From NCBI RefSeq assembly GCF_000310245.1, contig NC_020505.1:1212001-1276000 (forward strand): a stretch of DNA of 64,000 nucleotides, read 5' to 3'. A program made the translations under genes and the position numbers. The notes under the pieces are model-generated. The model made no database searches, had not been told where the DNA came from, and saw nothing but the letters and a program-made list of their open reading frames with translations. Source of the stretch: Candidatus Sulfuricurvum sp. RIFRC-1 (lineage in GTDB: Bacteria; Campylobacterota; Campylobacteria; Campylobacterales; Sulfurimonadaceae). Each line of letters begins with the position of its first letter. Position 1 is the stretch's first letter. Below are positions 46,925 through 58,156 of the stretch, piece after piece.

Positions 46925-49035
46925 TGGATTTCCTTGTGTTGGGTTTGATTGAGTATCTGTTCATCGCATTTGGGGCAAAATTCATGTTCGCCGTTCATAT
47001 AACCATGTACCGGACAGATCGAAAATGTCGGTGTCACCGTGATATAGGGGAGGCGAAAATTCGTAATGACATTTTTGACCATCCGTCGACACGCTTCAGG
47101 CGAACTGAGCCGCTCGCTCATGTACAGATGCAAAACGGTTCCCCCTGTATAACGGCACTGGAGTTCATCTTGAAGCGTAAGGGCTTCAAACGGATCATCG
47201 GTAAACGAGACCGGAAGCTGTGAGCTGTTCGTATAATAGATATTTTCACCCTCGCCTGCTTGCAAAATCTCGGGATAACGTTTTTTATCTTCTTTGGCAA
47301 AACGGTATGTTGTCCCCTCCGCCGGCGTCGCTTCGAGATTGTAGAGATTACCGCTCTCTTCTTGGAAAAATCGCATTCGTTCACGCAGATAATCAAGTAT
47401 GTTTTGGGTCATATCGATTCCCGATATTGTCGAAATATCTTCACTGTCTCCGGTGAAATTACGAACCATCTCGTTCATTCCGTTGACGCCGATCGTCGAA
47501 AAATGGTTACGAAAATCTTTGAGATAACGGGCCGTGTAGGGATAAAGACCTCGCGCAAACATATCCTGAACAAAATGGCGTTTTTTCTCCAGTGTTGAAT
47601 AGGCAATCTCCAGCAACCGATCCAATGCACGGATCAGCCCCTCATAATCATTTTTATAGAGGTATCCCAAACGCGCCATATTGATGGTCACTACTCCGAT
47701 ACTGCCCGTCATCTCCGCACTGCCAAAAAGTCCATTCCCCCGTTTGAGCAGTTCTCGCAAATCAAGCTGTAAACGGCAGCACATACTCCGTACGGCTCCG
47801 GGTTTATACGCATGAGGATTTTCGACGACCTCTCCTGAGTCATTTCGGATGTACTGACTCCCGATAAAGTTTTGAAAATAGCTGGAACCGATTTTTGCCG
47901 TATTTTCGAACAGGATATCGGTATTTTCACCGTACCAGTCGAAATCTTCGGTAATGTTTACCGTGGGGATCGGAAAAGTGAATGGCTGTCCTCCGTTGTC
48001 CCCTTCGGTCATTACCTCATAAAATGCTCGGTTTATGATGTTCATTTCAGCCTGAAAATCGCCATACGTCAGCTCTTTGAGAATGCGTTTCCCTCGTTCG
48101 CGAAGCCGTCGCTGATGGTGCGCCGTTTCACTGATCTCTTCAAAAAGATGATGATCGCGATACGTCGGGAACTGATCGCGTAAATCTTCGGGAACGACCC
48201 AGTCGATCGTCACATTGGTAAACGGAGATTGACCCCAGCGTGCGGGGACATTGAGATTATAAACAAACCCCCGTATCGCTTTTTTGACTTCTGTTAAAGG
48301 CAAAGCATCGATAAATACATAGGGGGCGAGATAGGTATCAAACGAACTAAACGCTTGTGCTCCTGCCCATTCCGATTGCAATATCCCTAAAAAATTGGCC
48401 ATTTGCCCCAACGCTTCACGCAGATGACGCGGAGGTGCACTCTCGACCCGCCCTCTTACACCGTTAAATCCCTCATTTAAAAGTGCCCGCAAACTCCATC
48501 CGGCACAATAACCCGTGAGGCAATCGAGATCATGGATATGGATATCACCGTTACGATGAGCCGCCCCCTCATACGGTGCGTAAACTTTATCAAGCCAAAA
48601 ATTCGCAATCACTTTGCCCGCGAGGTTATTGACCAATCCCGCGTTAGAATATCCGGTATTGGCATTGGCATTTACCCGCCAGTCGGATTTGTGTATATAC
48701 TCTTCAACACTCTGTGTACTGTTGACATAGGTGGTATCTTCGCCCAATCCTAAGATATGTTCCCGCTGCATTTTATGTAAAAATCGGTAGGTGATAAATG
48801 ATTTCATTACCTCAAATTCACCTGATTTATGCAACTCCTCTTCGATTAAATCTTGTATTTTTTCAACTTCAATTATATTGTTATAGACAATCTGGAAGAG
48901 TACCGCAGTGATAACGTCTTCATTGACGGGTATTCGTACACTATCGTATGCTTTTCGAATCGCATCTTCAATTTTAAAAGGATAATAAAGTTCCGTCGAG
49001 CCGTCTCGTTTGATAACACGTTGTATCTTATTCAT
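46921..49035 (-). CDS. nrdD: Anaerobic ribonucleoside-triphosphate reductase, large part lacking the radical site
   Basis: 704 residues: N-terminal ATP-cone (MNKIQRVIKRDGSTELYYPF), catalytic barrel with the GAVRSMCCRL cysteines, and a C-terminal zinc region with Cys674, Cys687 and Cys690 (CPVHGY, then CPKC). It ends 14 residues after the last CPKC cysteine, whereas typical NrdD continues to RVxGY. The radical motif is supplied by the next small gene. It makes deoxyribonucleotides without oxygen. Its promoter has an Fnr-type box. Confidence 0.93.
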   Translation of the reverse strand: MNKIQRVIKRDGSTELYYPFKIEDAIRKAYDSVRIPVNEDVITAVLFQIVYNNIIEVEKIQDLIEEELHKSGEFEVMKSFITYRFLHKMQREHILGLGEDTTYVNSTQSVEEYIHKSDWRVNANANTGYSNAGLVNNLAGKVIANFWLDKVYAPYEGAAHRNGDIHIHDLDCLTGYCAGWSLRALLNEGFNGVRGRVESAPPRHLREALGQMANFLGILQSEWAGAQAFSSFDTYLAPYVFIDALPLTEVKKAIRGFVYNLNVPARWGQSPFTNVTIDWVVPEDLRDQFPTYRDHHLFEEISETAHHQRRLRERGKRILKELTYGDFQAEMNIINRAFYEVMTEGDNGGQPFTFPIPTVNITEDFDWYGENTDILFENTAKIGSSYFQNFIGSQYIRNDSGEVVENPHAYKPGAVRSMCCRLQLDLRELLKRGNGLFGSAEMTGSIGVVTINMARLGYLYKNDYEGLIRALDRLLEIAYSTLEKKRHFVQDMFARGLYPYTARYLKDFRNHFSTIGVNGMNEMVRNFTGDSEDISTISGIDMTQNILDYLRERMRFFQEESGNLYNLEATPAEGTTYRFAKEDKKRYPEILQAGEGENIYYTNSSQLPVSFTDDPFEALTLQDELQCRYTGGTVLHLYMSERLSSPEACRRMVKNVITNFRLPYITVTPTFSICPVHGYMNGEHEFCPKCDEQILNQTQHKEIQ

Positions 49036-49089
49036 TCTTATAGCTCCTCATTATCTGATTGCATTTTTTGAAATATTTTTATGGAAGTT

Positions 49090-49131
49090 ATTGTATTGAA
49101 TTACGGAGAAGTTATCTTTGACTTGGGTCAA
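49090..49131 (-). promoter_or_regulatory. Fnr-type promoter of nrdD
   Basis: TTGACttggGTCAA (49118-49131) is centred 41.5 bases before the start (49083) predicted from TACAAT (49095-49090) on the minus strand. E. coli nrdDG is also Fnr-activated. Confidence 0.75.
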
Positions 49132-49151
49132 TTTAGACCGAAAAGTGAAGT

Positions 49152-49218
49152 GCGAGGATGACGAGTCCTCGCGTAAAAAAGCTTAACATAAGGAGAATAT
49201 TGAGGGCCCGAAGGCCCT
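49152..49218 (-). terminator. Two hairpins after the porin gene
   Basis: AGGGCC-CGAA-GGCCCT (49203-49218) and GCGAGGA-TGACGAG-TCCTCGC (49152-49172) follow the porin stop. Neither has a long U-run on its downstream side. Together they probably end the porin transcript before the nrdD promoter. Confidence 0.45.
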
Positions 49219-49236
49219 GAGATAAAAAAAGATCGC

Positions 49237-50529
49237 TTAGAATTTCAAAGAGGCGATAAGACGGAAGAGCGCATTGTCGAGAGTTTTCACACCCGAAGCA
49301 TTTTCTCTATCAAATTCCGTATAGATCGCGGTGAGATCGATGGGACCTGCTTTGGTACTGGCAACAACATCCCAAGCGGAATAGTCATTATCCTGAAGAC
49401 TTGCACCGGCAACCGCTGCTGCAGTCCCGCCATTATTTCCGGTTTCCGCTTCACCGTAACTCGCAGCGAGAGTGACACCCGGAACCATTTTAGTCGATGC
49501 ACCGATTTTCCATGCATCGGTATCGGGAGCAGCAACGATTTCACCGTCGAAGTAAACACTCGCAAGTCCGGTATACATCATTGTTTTATCCCCCGTTGCC
49601 ACGTTTGAAAATCCAAGAGTACCGTCATTGACCGATGAGAATGCTCCATACACATTGACTCCTGCAACGTCTACAGCCGCTTTAAGCGCATACATCTCCG
49701 TACTGCGATCGGTAGTACCGCCGCCCAATGCAGAGTCCGGATTCATCCCGGCAAACTGTGCACCGAGAGTTACCATACCAAGAACCTTTGCATCGGCTTG
49801 CAACCAATACGCATCGGCGATTTGACCTACATTGTAATACCATGCTTGCACGGTTGTATTCGGGATGGATTTGTTAATGGCCGCTACGGCATACGCACCA
49901 TCCGCTCCAAACGTACTAAATTCACCGTTATACGCGATAGTGGTTCCGCGACCGGTTGTCGGTTTCAATAATCCCACACCGTTATGCTTGCCGACCCATG
50001 CACCAACTAACGTCGTATCAGGAAGATCGTTGTTCAGCAATACTGCCGCTTCAAACGTATTTTCGGTAATGTTCCAGTTTTCGGTAAATGCCAATGGAGT
50101 AGAAAGCGCTTGGCGACCGATTTTAGCGGTCGTTTTACCTACGCTATAGGCTAAATAAAGCTCTTCTACCCATGACTGGTCATCAAGTTTAGCTGTTCCT
50201 ACACTGTTGCCCTGCGCATCAAATTTAGTGGTAGAGACATCCCCGACGAGATTATTTTCCAAACCGAGTGTTGTAAGAGCTGAAGCTTTTACCCCTGCAC
50301 TGAGATTTTGAAGCAAATCAGCGGTAGCTCCGACACTCAGTTTTACATTGGCCATAGGATTTACATCGTGATCAAAAAAATCAAGACCATTGGTTGATTG
50401 ACCGACCCCTTCTGTTTCAAACGTTTGATACCAAACTTTCGCCTCTCCGTTCACTTTTACGTTATCGATCGCGTATACGCTTGTTCCTAATGCCAAAACG
50501 GCAACTAGACTAAGTTTTCCTAATTTCAT
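49237..50529 (-). CDS. Outer-membrane porin (Campylobacterota type)
   Basis: 430 residues from ATG 50529 (MKLGKLSLVAVLALG), preferred over 50568 because AAGGAT precedes it and a clean signal peptide results. The mature protein alternates short beta strands and loops and ends in Phe (LIASLKF), as outer-membrane barrels do. An Fnr-type promoter shared with the divergent nnrS suggests a porin for nitrate/nitrite uptake under anaerobic growth; the substrate is inferred. Confidence 0.82.
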   Translation of the reverse strand: MKLGKLSLVAVLALGTSVYAIDNVKVNGEAKVWYQTFETEGVGQSTNGLDFFDHDVNPMANVKLSVGATADLLQNLSAGVKASALTTLGLENNLVGDVSTTKFDAQGNSVGTAKLDDQSWVEELYLAYSVGKTTAKIGRQALSTPLAFTENWNITENTFEAAVLLNNDLPDTTLVGAWVGKHNGVGLLKPTTGRGTTIAYNGEFSTFGADGAYAVAAINKSIPNTTVQAWYYNVGQIADAYWLQADAKVLGMVTLGAQFAGMNPDSALGGGTTDRSTEMYALKAAVDVAGVNVYGAFSSVNDGTLGFSNVATGDKTMMYTGLASVYFDGEIVAAPDTDAWKIGASTKMVPGVTLAASYGEAETGNNGGTAAAVAGASLQDNDYSAWDVVASTKAGPIDLTAIYTEFDRENASGVKTLDNALFRLIASLKF

Positions 50530-50558
50530 CTTACCATCCTTATGTTTTGTATAAGAGC

Positions 50559-50600
50559 ACTCTATCATTTTTCAATACCCAATCAATTGACCCAGATCAA
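50559..50600 (-). promoter_or_regulatory. Fnr-type promoter of the porin gene
   Basis: TTGACccagATCAA (50587-50600) is centred 41.5 bases before the start (50552) predicted from TAGAGT (50564-50559). Confidence 0.6.
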
Positions 50601-50609
50601 ATCCATCTC

Positions 50610-50651
50610 TTGACATCGATCAATTCATCTACTGCTTCCTACCGATATAAT
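50610..50651 (+). promoter_or_regulatory. Fnr-type promoter of nnrS
   Basis: TTGACatcgATCAA (50610-50623) is centred 41.5 bases before the start (50658) predicted from a perfect TATAAT (50646-50651). Confidence 0.75.
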
Positions 50652-50680
50652 CCCGATATTACTATCTGAAAGAGCTAAAA

Positions 50681-51895
50681 ATGACACAATTTTCTATCTC
50701 ACAACCCCAACAAAACAAGAGTTACTTTTTATCACAGCCGCATCAGCCGTTTTTCGTCTTCGGTCTTCTTTGGGCAATTGTATCCATACTGATTTTTAGC
50801 TTGTCACACAAAGGGCTCGTTGTACTCCAGATCCCCGAAAATGAATTCCATCTCTATTCATTGGCGTTCATCGTATTTGCCCAAATCTTTCACGGCTTTT
50901 TATTTACAACCTTTCCACGTTTTTGTACAAGTATGGCAATCCCAAAAGAGGTCTACATCCGCATCGTTTGGCTCTATCAAATCGGATCCGTTCTTTTTTT
51001 CCTCTCTTCCTTGATTTGGGCTCCGATGGTATGGATATCGATGATCGTACTTTTATTTGCCAATTCGATGGCCGTCTATACACTGTATTGGATCTATAAA
51101 ATCGGGCAATCTCCCCTCAAGCAAGATCCGTTTTGGATACTAATCGCCCATGCGATTGCAATCGGTGTCCATTTTATATGGATCATTGCCAATACCATAG
51201 AGTTCTTTATCGGTCCATTTAACTGGCTCTCTTTGCTCAGCCCGATACTGGTCAATTTCTTTTTTGTATTTCTTACTTTTAGCGTTGCACAGCGGATGAT
51301 CCCTTTTTTCAGCCATTCTCAGGAGACAAAAACAAAATATTTTGTTGAAACCGTTTTTGCTGGTTTTGTTGTAAAAACACTTTTTGCCATGGTTGCTTTC
51401 GGTTTGGGCGAAGCATTGATCAGTTCTATCCTCGGACTCTATTTATTTCGTGAACTATTGCGATGGAAACTGCACCCTTTTAATTCACCTGCCATCCTTT
51501 GGATACTCCATCTCGCACTGTTTTGGCTTCCGAGTGCCCTTTTAATCGGAGCTTTTATCCAAATAATCGAAATACTTTATGATAGTAATTTTTTATTTGC
51601 AGGAACCCATTTGTTGGTGTTGGGATTTCTCACCACGATCCTGATCGGTTTTGGAACACGCGTCACATTAGGTCACTCAGGACAACCGCCTCATGCGGAT
51701 ATGATCGCTATTACCCTCTTTTGGTGGACACAAGTTCTTGTTCTCTCTCGTTTTGCGCTCTCAATCGATACCGCATTCGGAGGGACTCACGGATGGATAT
51801 TTGATATAACAGCCTTCACATGGATTGTTTTATTTATTGCTTGGGGGATGCGGTACGCCAAAACATTGCTTTTCGGTAAAAAGGTATCAGGCTAA
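50681..51895 (+). CDS. nnrS: NnrS-family heme/copper membrane protein
   Basis: 404 residues, about 12 transmembrane helices, with family-typical segments (HQPFFVFGLLWA near the start, HLLVLGFLTTILIGFGTRVTLGHSG). NnrS protects against nitric oxide and nitrosative stress. It is preceded by an Fnr-type promoter and followed by an NsrR-like repressor and the nor operon, all fitting NO handling. Confidence 0.88.
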   Translation: MTQFSISQPQQNKSYFLSQPHQPFFVFGLLWAIVSILIFSLSHKGLVVLQIPENEFHLYSLAFIVFAQIFHGFLFTTFPRFCTSMAIPKEVYIRIVWLYQIGSVLFFLSSLIWAPMVWISMIVLLFANSMAVYTLYWIYKIGQSPLKQDPFWILIAHAIAIGVHFIWIIANTIEFFIGPFNWLSLLSPILVNFFFVFLTFSVAQRMIPFFSHSQETKTKYFVETVFAGFVVKTLFAMVAFGLGEALISSILGLYLFRELLRWKLHPFNSPAILWILHLALFWLPSALLIGAFIQIIEILYDSNFLFAGTHLLVLGFLTTILIGFGTRVTLGHSGQPPHADMIAITLFWWTQVLVLSRFALSIDTAFGGTHGWIFDITAFTWIVLFIAWGMRYAKTLLFGKKVSG

Positions 51896-51943
51896 GCAAA
51901 GATAGATTACAATGTTCTGAATTCTCTCTTTTGGAGCAGACCT

Positions 51944-52357
51944 GTGCATTTCTCAAAAACTACCGAATACGCTATCCGTGTCCTCACCTACCTTTATCGC
52001 CATAACGAAGCTTCTCATTCAGTCAATATTCTCCACCAAGAACTGGGCCTTCCCTATAAATACCTCACAAAGATGGTTACCGATCTCGTAAAAAAAGGGC
52101 TTGTCCACTCTGCCAGAGGACGAGAGGGAGGGATAAGTCTCGCTAAAAAAGCCGATGAAATCCGTATGTGCGACATCCTCGAAGCGATCGGAGAACCCCT
52201 AGAACATGATCGGTGTATTTTGGGATTTGAGAAATGCGACGCTTCGAATCCATGTGCCCTCCACGATCAGTGGGCCATGCCGAAAGAGATGATCGAAACC
52301 ATGCTAACGACCACTACTCTCGCCTCTTTGATCAATAACAAAGAGACAAAATTATAA
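51944..52357 (+). CDS. Rrf2-family repressor, NsrR-like
   Basis: 137 residues from GTG 51944 with GGAG upstream. Winged HTH (MHFSKTTEYAIRVLTYL) and Cys91, Cys98 and Cys104, the C-x6-C-x5-C spacing of the NO-sensing iron-sulfur cluster of NsrR (an extra Cys is at 76). NsrR loses DNA binding when NO attacks the cluster. Position between nnrS and nor supports control of NO detoxification. Confidence 0.82.
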   Translation: MHFSKTTEYAIRVLTYLYRHNEASHSVNILHQELGLPYKYLTKMVTDLVKKGLVHSARGREGGISLAKKADEIRMCDILEAIGEPLEHDRCILGFEKCDASNPCALHDQWAMPKEMIETMLTTTTLASLINNKETKL

Positions 52358-52375
52358 TTTTTCTACCGATGAGTC

Positions 52376-53161
52376 CTATGCTGTTTTGGTAAAATGGAGA
52401 GAAATCAATTTTTCAAGCACCGCTAAAACATCCTCCTCATCACTGAGCGATTCGACAATCGAATGGATACACGCTTGGTAAGGATCAAACCCGTGAGCAA
52501 TCAATTTTCCGGCATAGATGAGCAAACGTGTCGATACCGCCTCTTGAATATCGCTGTCGCTGAGTTGACGAATTTCACCCGCAATAGCAACCAGCTTTTG
52601 GGCTATCGCTTCCTCCACACCACTCTCTTTAAGGAGAATTTGTTTCTCTATTTCCGGTGCAGGATAATCAAAACTGAGGGAAATAAAGCGTTGTTTGGTG
52701 CTGGGTTTCATCCCTTTTAAGACATTTTGATACCCCGGATTATAAGAAACGACCAGCATAAAATCAGGATGGGCGGCAATCACTTCACCGGTACGATCTA
52801 TCGGCAGAACACGACGATAATCGGCGAGGGAGTGCAACACCACCGTCGTGTCTTTACGGGCTTCGATAATCTCGTCCAGATAGCAGATACCGCCGTTGCG
52901 CACCGCCTTCGTCAAGGGTCCGTCTTGCCAATACGTCCCGTTTTCATCTATCAGATGACGTCCTACCAAATCGGCGGCGCTGAGATCATCATGGCACACC
53001 ACGGTGTAAACCTCCCGTCCCAGTTCTTCTCCCATCGCTTCGATAAATCGCGTTTTACCGCAGCCCGTCGGCCCTTTGATCAACACGGGGAGATTCATCC
53101 CCGCAGCGGCTTTGAAAAGCTCGATTTCATTGCTTTGCGGCACGTAGTACATTTTAGACAT
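52376..53161 (-). CDS. norQ: MoxR-type AAA ATPase NorQ
   Basis: 261 residues with Walker A GPTGCGKT, Walker B region CYLDEI and the CbbQ/NirQ C-terminal domain. Works with NorD to insert or activate metal in the NorCB complex. Fourteen bases after norD; last gene of the nor operon, convergent with the Rrf2 gene. Confidence 0.9.
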   Translation of the reverse strand: MSKMYYVPQSNEIELFKAAAGMNLPVLIKGPTGCGKTRFIEAMGEELGREVYTVVCHDDLSAADLVGRHLIDENGTYWQDGPLTKAVRNGGICYLDEIIEARKDTTVVLHSLADYRRVLPIDRTGEVIAAHPDFMLVVSYNPGYQNVLKGMKPSTKQRFISLSFDYPAPEIEKQILLKESGVEEAIAQKLVAIAGEIRQLSDSDIQEAVSTRLLIYAGKLIAHGFDPYQACIHSIVESLSDEEDVLAVLEKLISLHFTKTA

Positions 53162-53174
53162 AATTTTATTCCTT

Positions 53175-54940
53175 TTATTTGGTCAAATTCATATAGATTT
53201 CGGGTAACACTTTGGGGAGTTTTTTGGCATCGCGAATCACGGCATACGAATTTCTCCCGAACAGATAGGGGAGATACTCTTTCGCATCGATATCGATCGT
53301 GATACAAAACGGCGTGATCCCTTTTTGTTTCACCTCTTCGATCGCTTTTTTCGTATCTTCGATCCCGTAACGTCCATCGTAGCGATCGACATCATTGGGT
53401 TTTCCGTCACTGAGAATCAACAGAAGCTTGTTAGCACTGTGCTGTTTCTCTAAAATCTTGGCACTCTCCCGTATCCCTGCACCGAGCCGTGTGTAATACC
53501 CCGGTTTAATGGCATGAATCCGACCGCGAACGTTGTCGCTGTAGCTCTCTTTGAAATTTTTAATGATGTGAAAGTTGACCTTCGTATTTTTGATCGATGA
53601 AAACGTATAGATGGCAAACCGATCTTGCAGACGGTGCAGCGATTCGGAGAACACCATCAGGGCATCTTGTATCATGTCGATAACCCGTATCTCTTGCGTG
53701 ATCCCCGCTTCCGTGGAGAGGGAAACATCCGCCAAGATCAGAGTAGACATATCCCTCATCTTTCTCTCATACGTCTCAAAAAATCGCTGCGGGTGGTTTG
53801 AACGGTTCTGATGTCCTTTGTAATCGATCCATGTATCGATATTGATCTCATCGCCATAGGGGAGATTATCTCTTTTGATCCGATCGAGTTCCATCAGATC
53901 CAGTTCACTTTGGATACGGCGCATCATTTTTTGCAGTCGTTTGGGTAACTCGATAGGCTCGGTATAGAGAGAAACAAAGGGTTTGATGCAGACATAGTTT
54001 TTAAGATAGACCTCTTTTTTATAGTCCCACTCATCGATAAAATGCCCTTTACCTAATGGATATTCTTCAATACTGTTGGCAGAGATATCCAGATCCATTT
54101 TGATCCGTGCACAGAGGTTGGCATCTTTTTGTCCCAGCGTTATCTCATCCAAATCTTCGGCATTGTAGAGGGCATCTTCATCGTAACTGTCGTTTTCCTG
54201 CCGATCTACACGCACTTGCTCCATAAAACTCAGTATCGATTCGGGTAAAAAGAGGAGAAGTCCGTCCGTCTCTTTTTTATCATCGATCTGTTCACTCTTT
54301 TTCTTCATCTGCAAGGTTTCACTTTGACGCTGCTCATCGTTTTGTCGTTGTATCTCCTCTTCATCACTGCTGTCTAGGAGTTTATTAGCGGTAGAGAGGG
54401 AAGGATAAATCCATAAAGGGTTGGGATAATTATCCGCTGATGAGCCTTCGAGTGAAGGTTCAATCGTGGATAATTCAGGATAATTTTGCACTAAAAAAGG
54501 GTATGCATACGTATAAAATTCGTTAAAACCAGTATATCTTTCGATCAGCAGACGAATGGCATTCGTATTTTCAGAGGATATATTTTTTGTTTTGATGTTG
54601 ACGATTGTTAGCATGGCAATCAGCCAGTAATAGTGCATCTCATTGTGCACTCTATGGGGAAAATAGGCTAAAGAGGCAGGGAGGTAAACCCCTTTTTCAT
54701 CTTGCCAGGCAAGGAAAAAAGTTTTACCGGTTCCTGAAAATTTCTCTAGCAGCGTTCGCGATGTTTTAATCGATCGTTTGTCGGTAATATGAAGTTCTTT
54801 GCCTTTTTCACCCCCTAAAAGGTGGTAAAAGAGTTTTAACCCTTTGGCAATGTCAGAAAATACGACCGCTTCCTCTTTAAAAAAACGAGACGCTTTTTGG
54901 GTGACATAGTGATCCCAAAACTTACCGACTTTTTCATCCA

Positions 54941-54941
<1 letters not shown>
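53175..54941 (-). CDS. norD: NorD, VWA-domain nitric oxide reductase activator
   Basis: 588 residues. A poorly conserved acidic middle part (around 200-300, Glu/Gln-rich) is followed by a VWA domain with MIDAS DVSLS and SDGKPND. NorD partners NorQ in maturing NorCB. Its first base overlaps the norB stop. Confidence 0.9.
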
Positions 54942-56332
<1,391 letters not shown>

Positions 56333-56779
56333 TTATCCTTTGATGTTTGGCGGCCACTCTTGATTGTTGACACGTGAGGTCCAAATCAAAAAGTCTGCAA
56401 GATTATTTACTTGTTCCGGCGTTAGATGAAATTGCGGCATTTTTCTTCTATCCGAAGTTTCTAGCGGTTGTGCCGCCATCCAGCTTGCTAGATACGTTTT
56501 AAAAGCAGCTTCGTCATTTCCACCCAAACGAGGAAAAGCATTACCGAGTTCCGGAGCATAATATGCCCCTTCTCCCATAATCGTGTGACAACCGACACAG
56601 TTGTTGTTTTCCCATACTTTTTTACCCAAAGCAACGGATTCCGTAATTTTGTCATCATGACTTAATTTCGGAATTTGCTTTACGGTATCAAAGGTAAGTC
56701 CTGTAAATACCAAAATGGCAAAAAGGCCCCCGCCAAAGTAAATATTTCTGGCCATATTTTTAGTAATACGCTCAGTCAT
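56333..56779 (-). CDS. norC: Nitric oxide reductase, cytochrome c subunit NorC
   Basis: 148 residues from ATG 56779 (MTERITKN), which has GGGGG upstream; ATG 56791 is also possible. Membrane anchor about 12-30, then a class I cytochrome with CVGCH and Met in RKMPQFH. Gives electrons to NorB. First gene of norCBDQ. Confidence 0.93.
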   Translation of the reverse strand: MTERITKNMARNIYFGGGLFAILVFTGLTFDTVKQIPKLSHDDKITESVALGKKVWENNNCVGCHTIMGEGAYYAPELGNAFPRLGGNDEAAFKTYLASWMAAQPLETSDRRKMPQFHLTPEQVNNLADFLIWTSRVNNQEWPPNIKG

Positions 56780-56860
56780 TTTAACCCCCATTTTTATTCT
56801 ACCTAATTGTAGTAATTGAAATAGTAGCTAAACTAATTTAATTCCACCTTTATATAGTAA

Positions 56861-56874
56861 TTAGTAAGAACTAA
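56861..56874 (-). promoter_or_regulatory. Possible Crp/Fnr-like palindrome upstream of nor
   Basis: TTAGTaagaACTAA has the geometry of Dnr/Nnr/NssR sites but a different core from the TTGAY boxes. The expected -10 at the matching distance is not convincing. Confidence 0.35.
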
Positions 56875-56959
56875 CGTTTCGTTGAGGGTAAATATTTTTA
56901 TGCTGTTTTGAAGCGATTAAAAGTGGTGGAGAAAGAGTGATATGCAGGAGAAATGAATT

Positions 56960-58156
56960 CTATTCATTTCTCAATACGGTTAAAACATCGACTTCAGAGG
57001 CTTTTTTTGCGGGATACCACGCAGAGAGGAGGACGATCACAAATGCACCGATAATAATCGAGAAGAAATCGATAACACTCAGATCCAATGGTAAAGTCGA
57101 GGTAGGATAGACATCGGCAGGCAATGAGATGATTTCAAATGTCCCCAATATCCACATCCCTAAAAATCCTAATATCGCTCCCGTGCTAATCCCCAAAACA
57201 CCGATGACTATACCGAGAATCAAAAAGATTTTTTTAACTTCTTGCTTCGATGCACCCAGCGAAATAAGCAGAGCAATCTCACTGCGACGGTTCATCACGG
57301 TCATCAGTAACGACGAGATGATATTAATCGCAGCGATGAGAATAATCAGCATCAAAACGATAAAGAGCGACATTTTCTCCATTTTGAGAGCGGCAAAAAA
57401 GTTCCCGTTATCTTCCCACCATCCGCGTATCGATACCGTATCGGGGAGAACTGCTTTCACGCGGTTGATGTCGGCTTCGGGATTGGGCGAATGGATATGG
57501 ATACCGTCATAAAGATTTTCGGGAATTCCCAAAATACGCTGCAACGATTCCAAGGAGGTATAGGAGAACCCTTTGTCATAGGCACTGAGTCCTGAGTTGA
57601 ACGTTGAAACCACTTCAAAACGTTTAATCTTAGGGGTAAGGGCTAAACCGCCCGGCTCCATCTGGGTAAAAATATAGGTGAGTTTTTCACCTTCGCCGAG
57701 AATAAACTGCTCTTTGAGCGTTTGCCCCACCATCACCTGAAATTTACCGGGGGTTCCCGCATTTAACCCTTCAGCGACAATACGGTTTACCTTCGCTTCT
57801 TGGGAAAAATCGACACCGAACAAATATCCCCCCTCCATCTGATCACCACTGCGGGAAAGTACGGCAGAGGTAACATAAGGGCTAAACGATAAATCGGGGA
57901 ATTTAGCTCTAAGTTGTTCGAGCAAAGTGGTATCTACAGTGCCGTAAAATTTGGGTTGAATGGTGAGGGGGTAGTTCATAACGGTGAGTTTTTTCTTGAA
58001 CTCATTGTCAAAACCGTTCATCAGTGCCATCGCGATGATAAGGACCATTACCCCTAACGCGATTCCTGAAAATGCGAGGAGTGCTGAGAGAAAGATAAAA
58101 GGCTGCTCTTTGTCAAAGCGCAAAAACCGTTTGACAAGGTAGGAGACGATATTCAA
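56960..58156 (-). CDS. Lipoprotein-releasing ABC permease (LolC/LolE family)
   Basis: 398 residues from TTG 58156, which overlaps the secA stop (TTGA). The frame is open further up but that lies inside secA. N-terminal helix (about 25-48), large periplasmic domain, and three C-terminal helices including the FtsX-like [20 protein letters not shown]. Moves lipoproteins from the inner membrane to LolA, encoded on the other side of secA. Confidence 0.88.
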   Translation of the reverse strand: MNIVSYLVKRFLRFDKEQPFIFLSALLAFSGIALGVMVLIIAMALMNGFDNEFKKKLTVMNYPLTIQPKFYGTVDTTLLEQLRAKFPDLSFSPYVTSAVLSRSGDQMEGGYLFGVDFSQEAKVNRIVAEGLNAGTPGKFQVMVGQTLKEQFILGEGEKLTYIFTQMEPGGLALTPKIKRFEVVSTFNSGLSAYDKGFSYTSLESLQRILGIPENLYDGIHIHSPNPEADINRVKAVLPDTVSIRGWWEDNGNFFAALKMEKMSLFIVLMLIILIAAINIISSLLMTVMNRRSEIALLISLGASKQEVKKIFLILGIVIGVLGISTGAILGFLGMWILGTFEIISLPADVYPTSTLPLDLSVIDFFSIIIGAFVIVLLSAWYPAKKASEVDVLTVLRNE

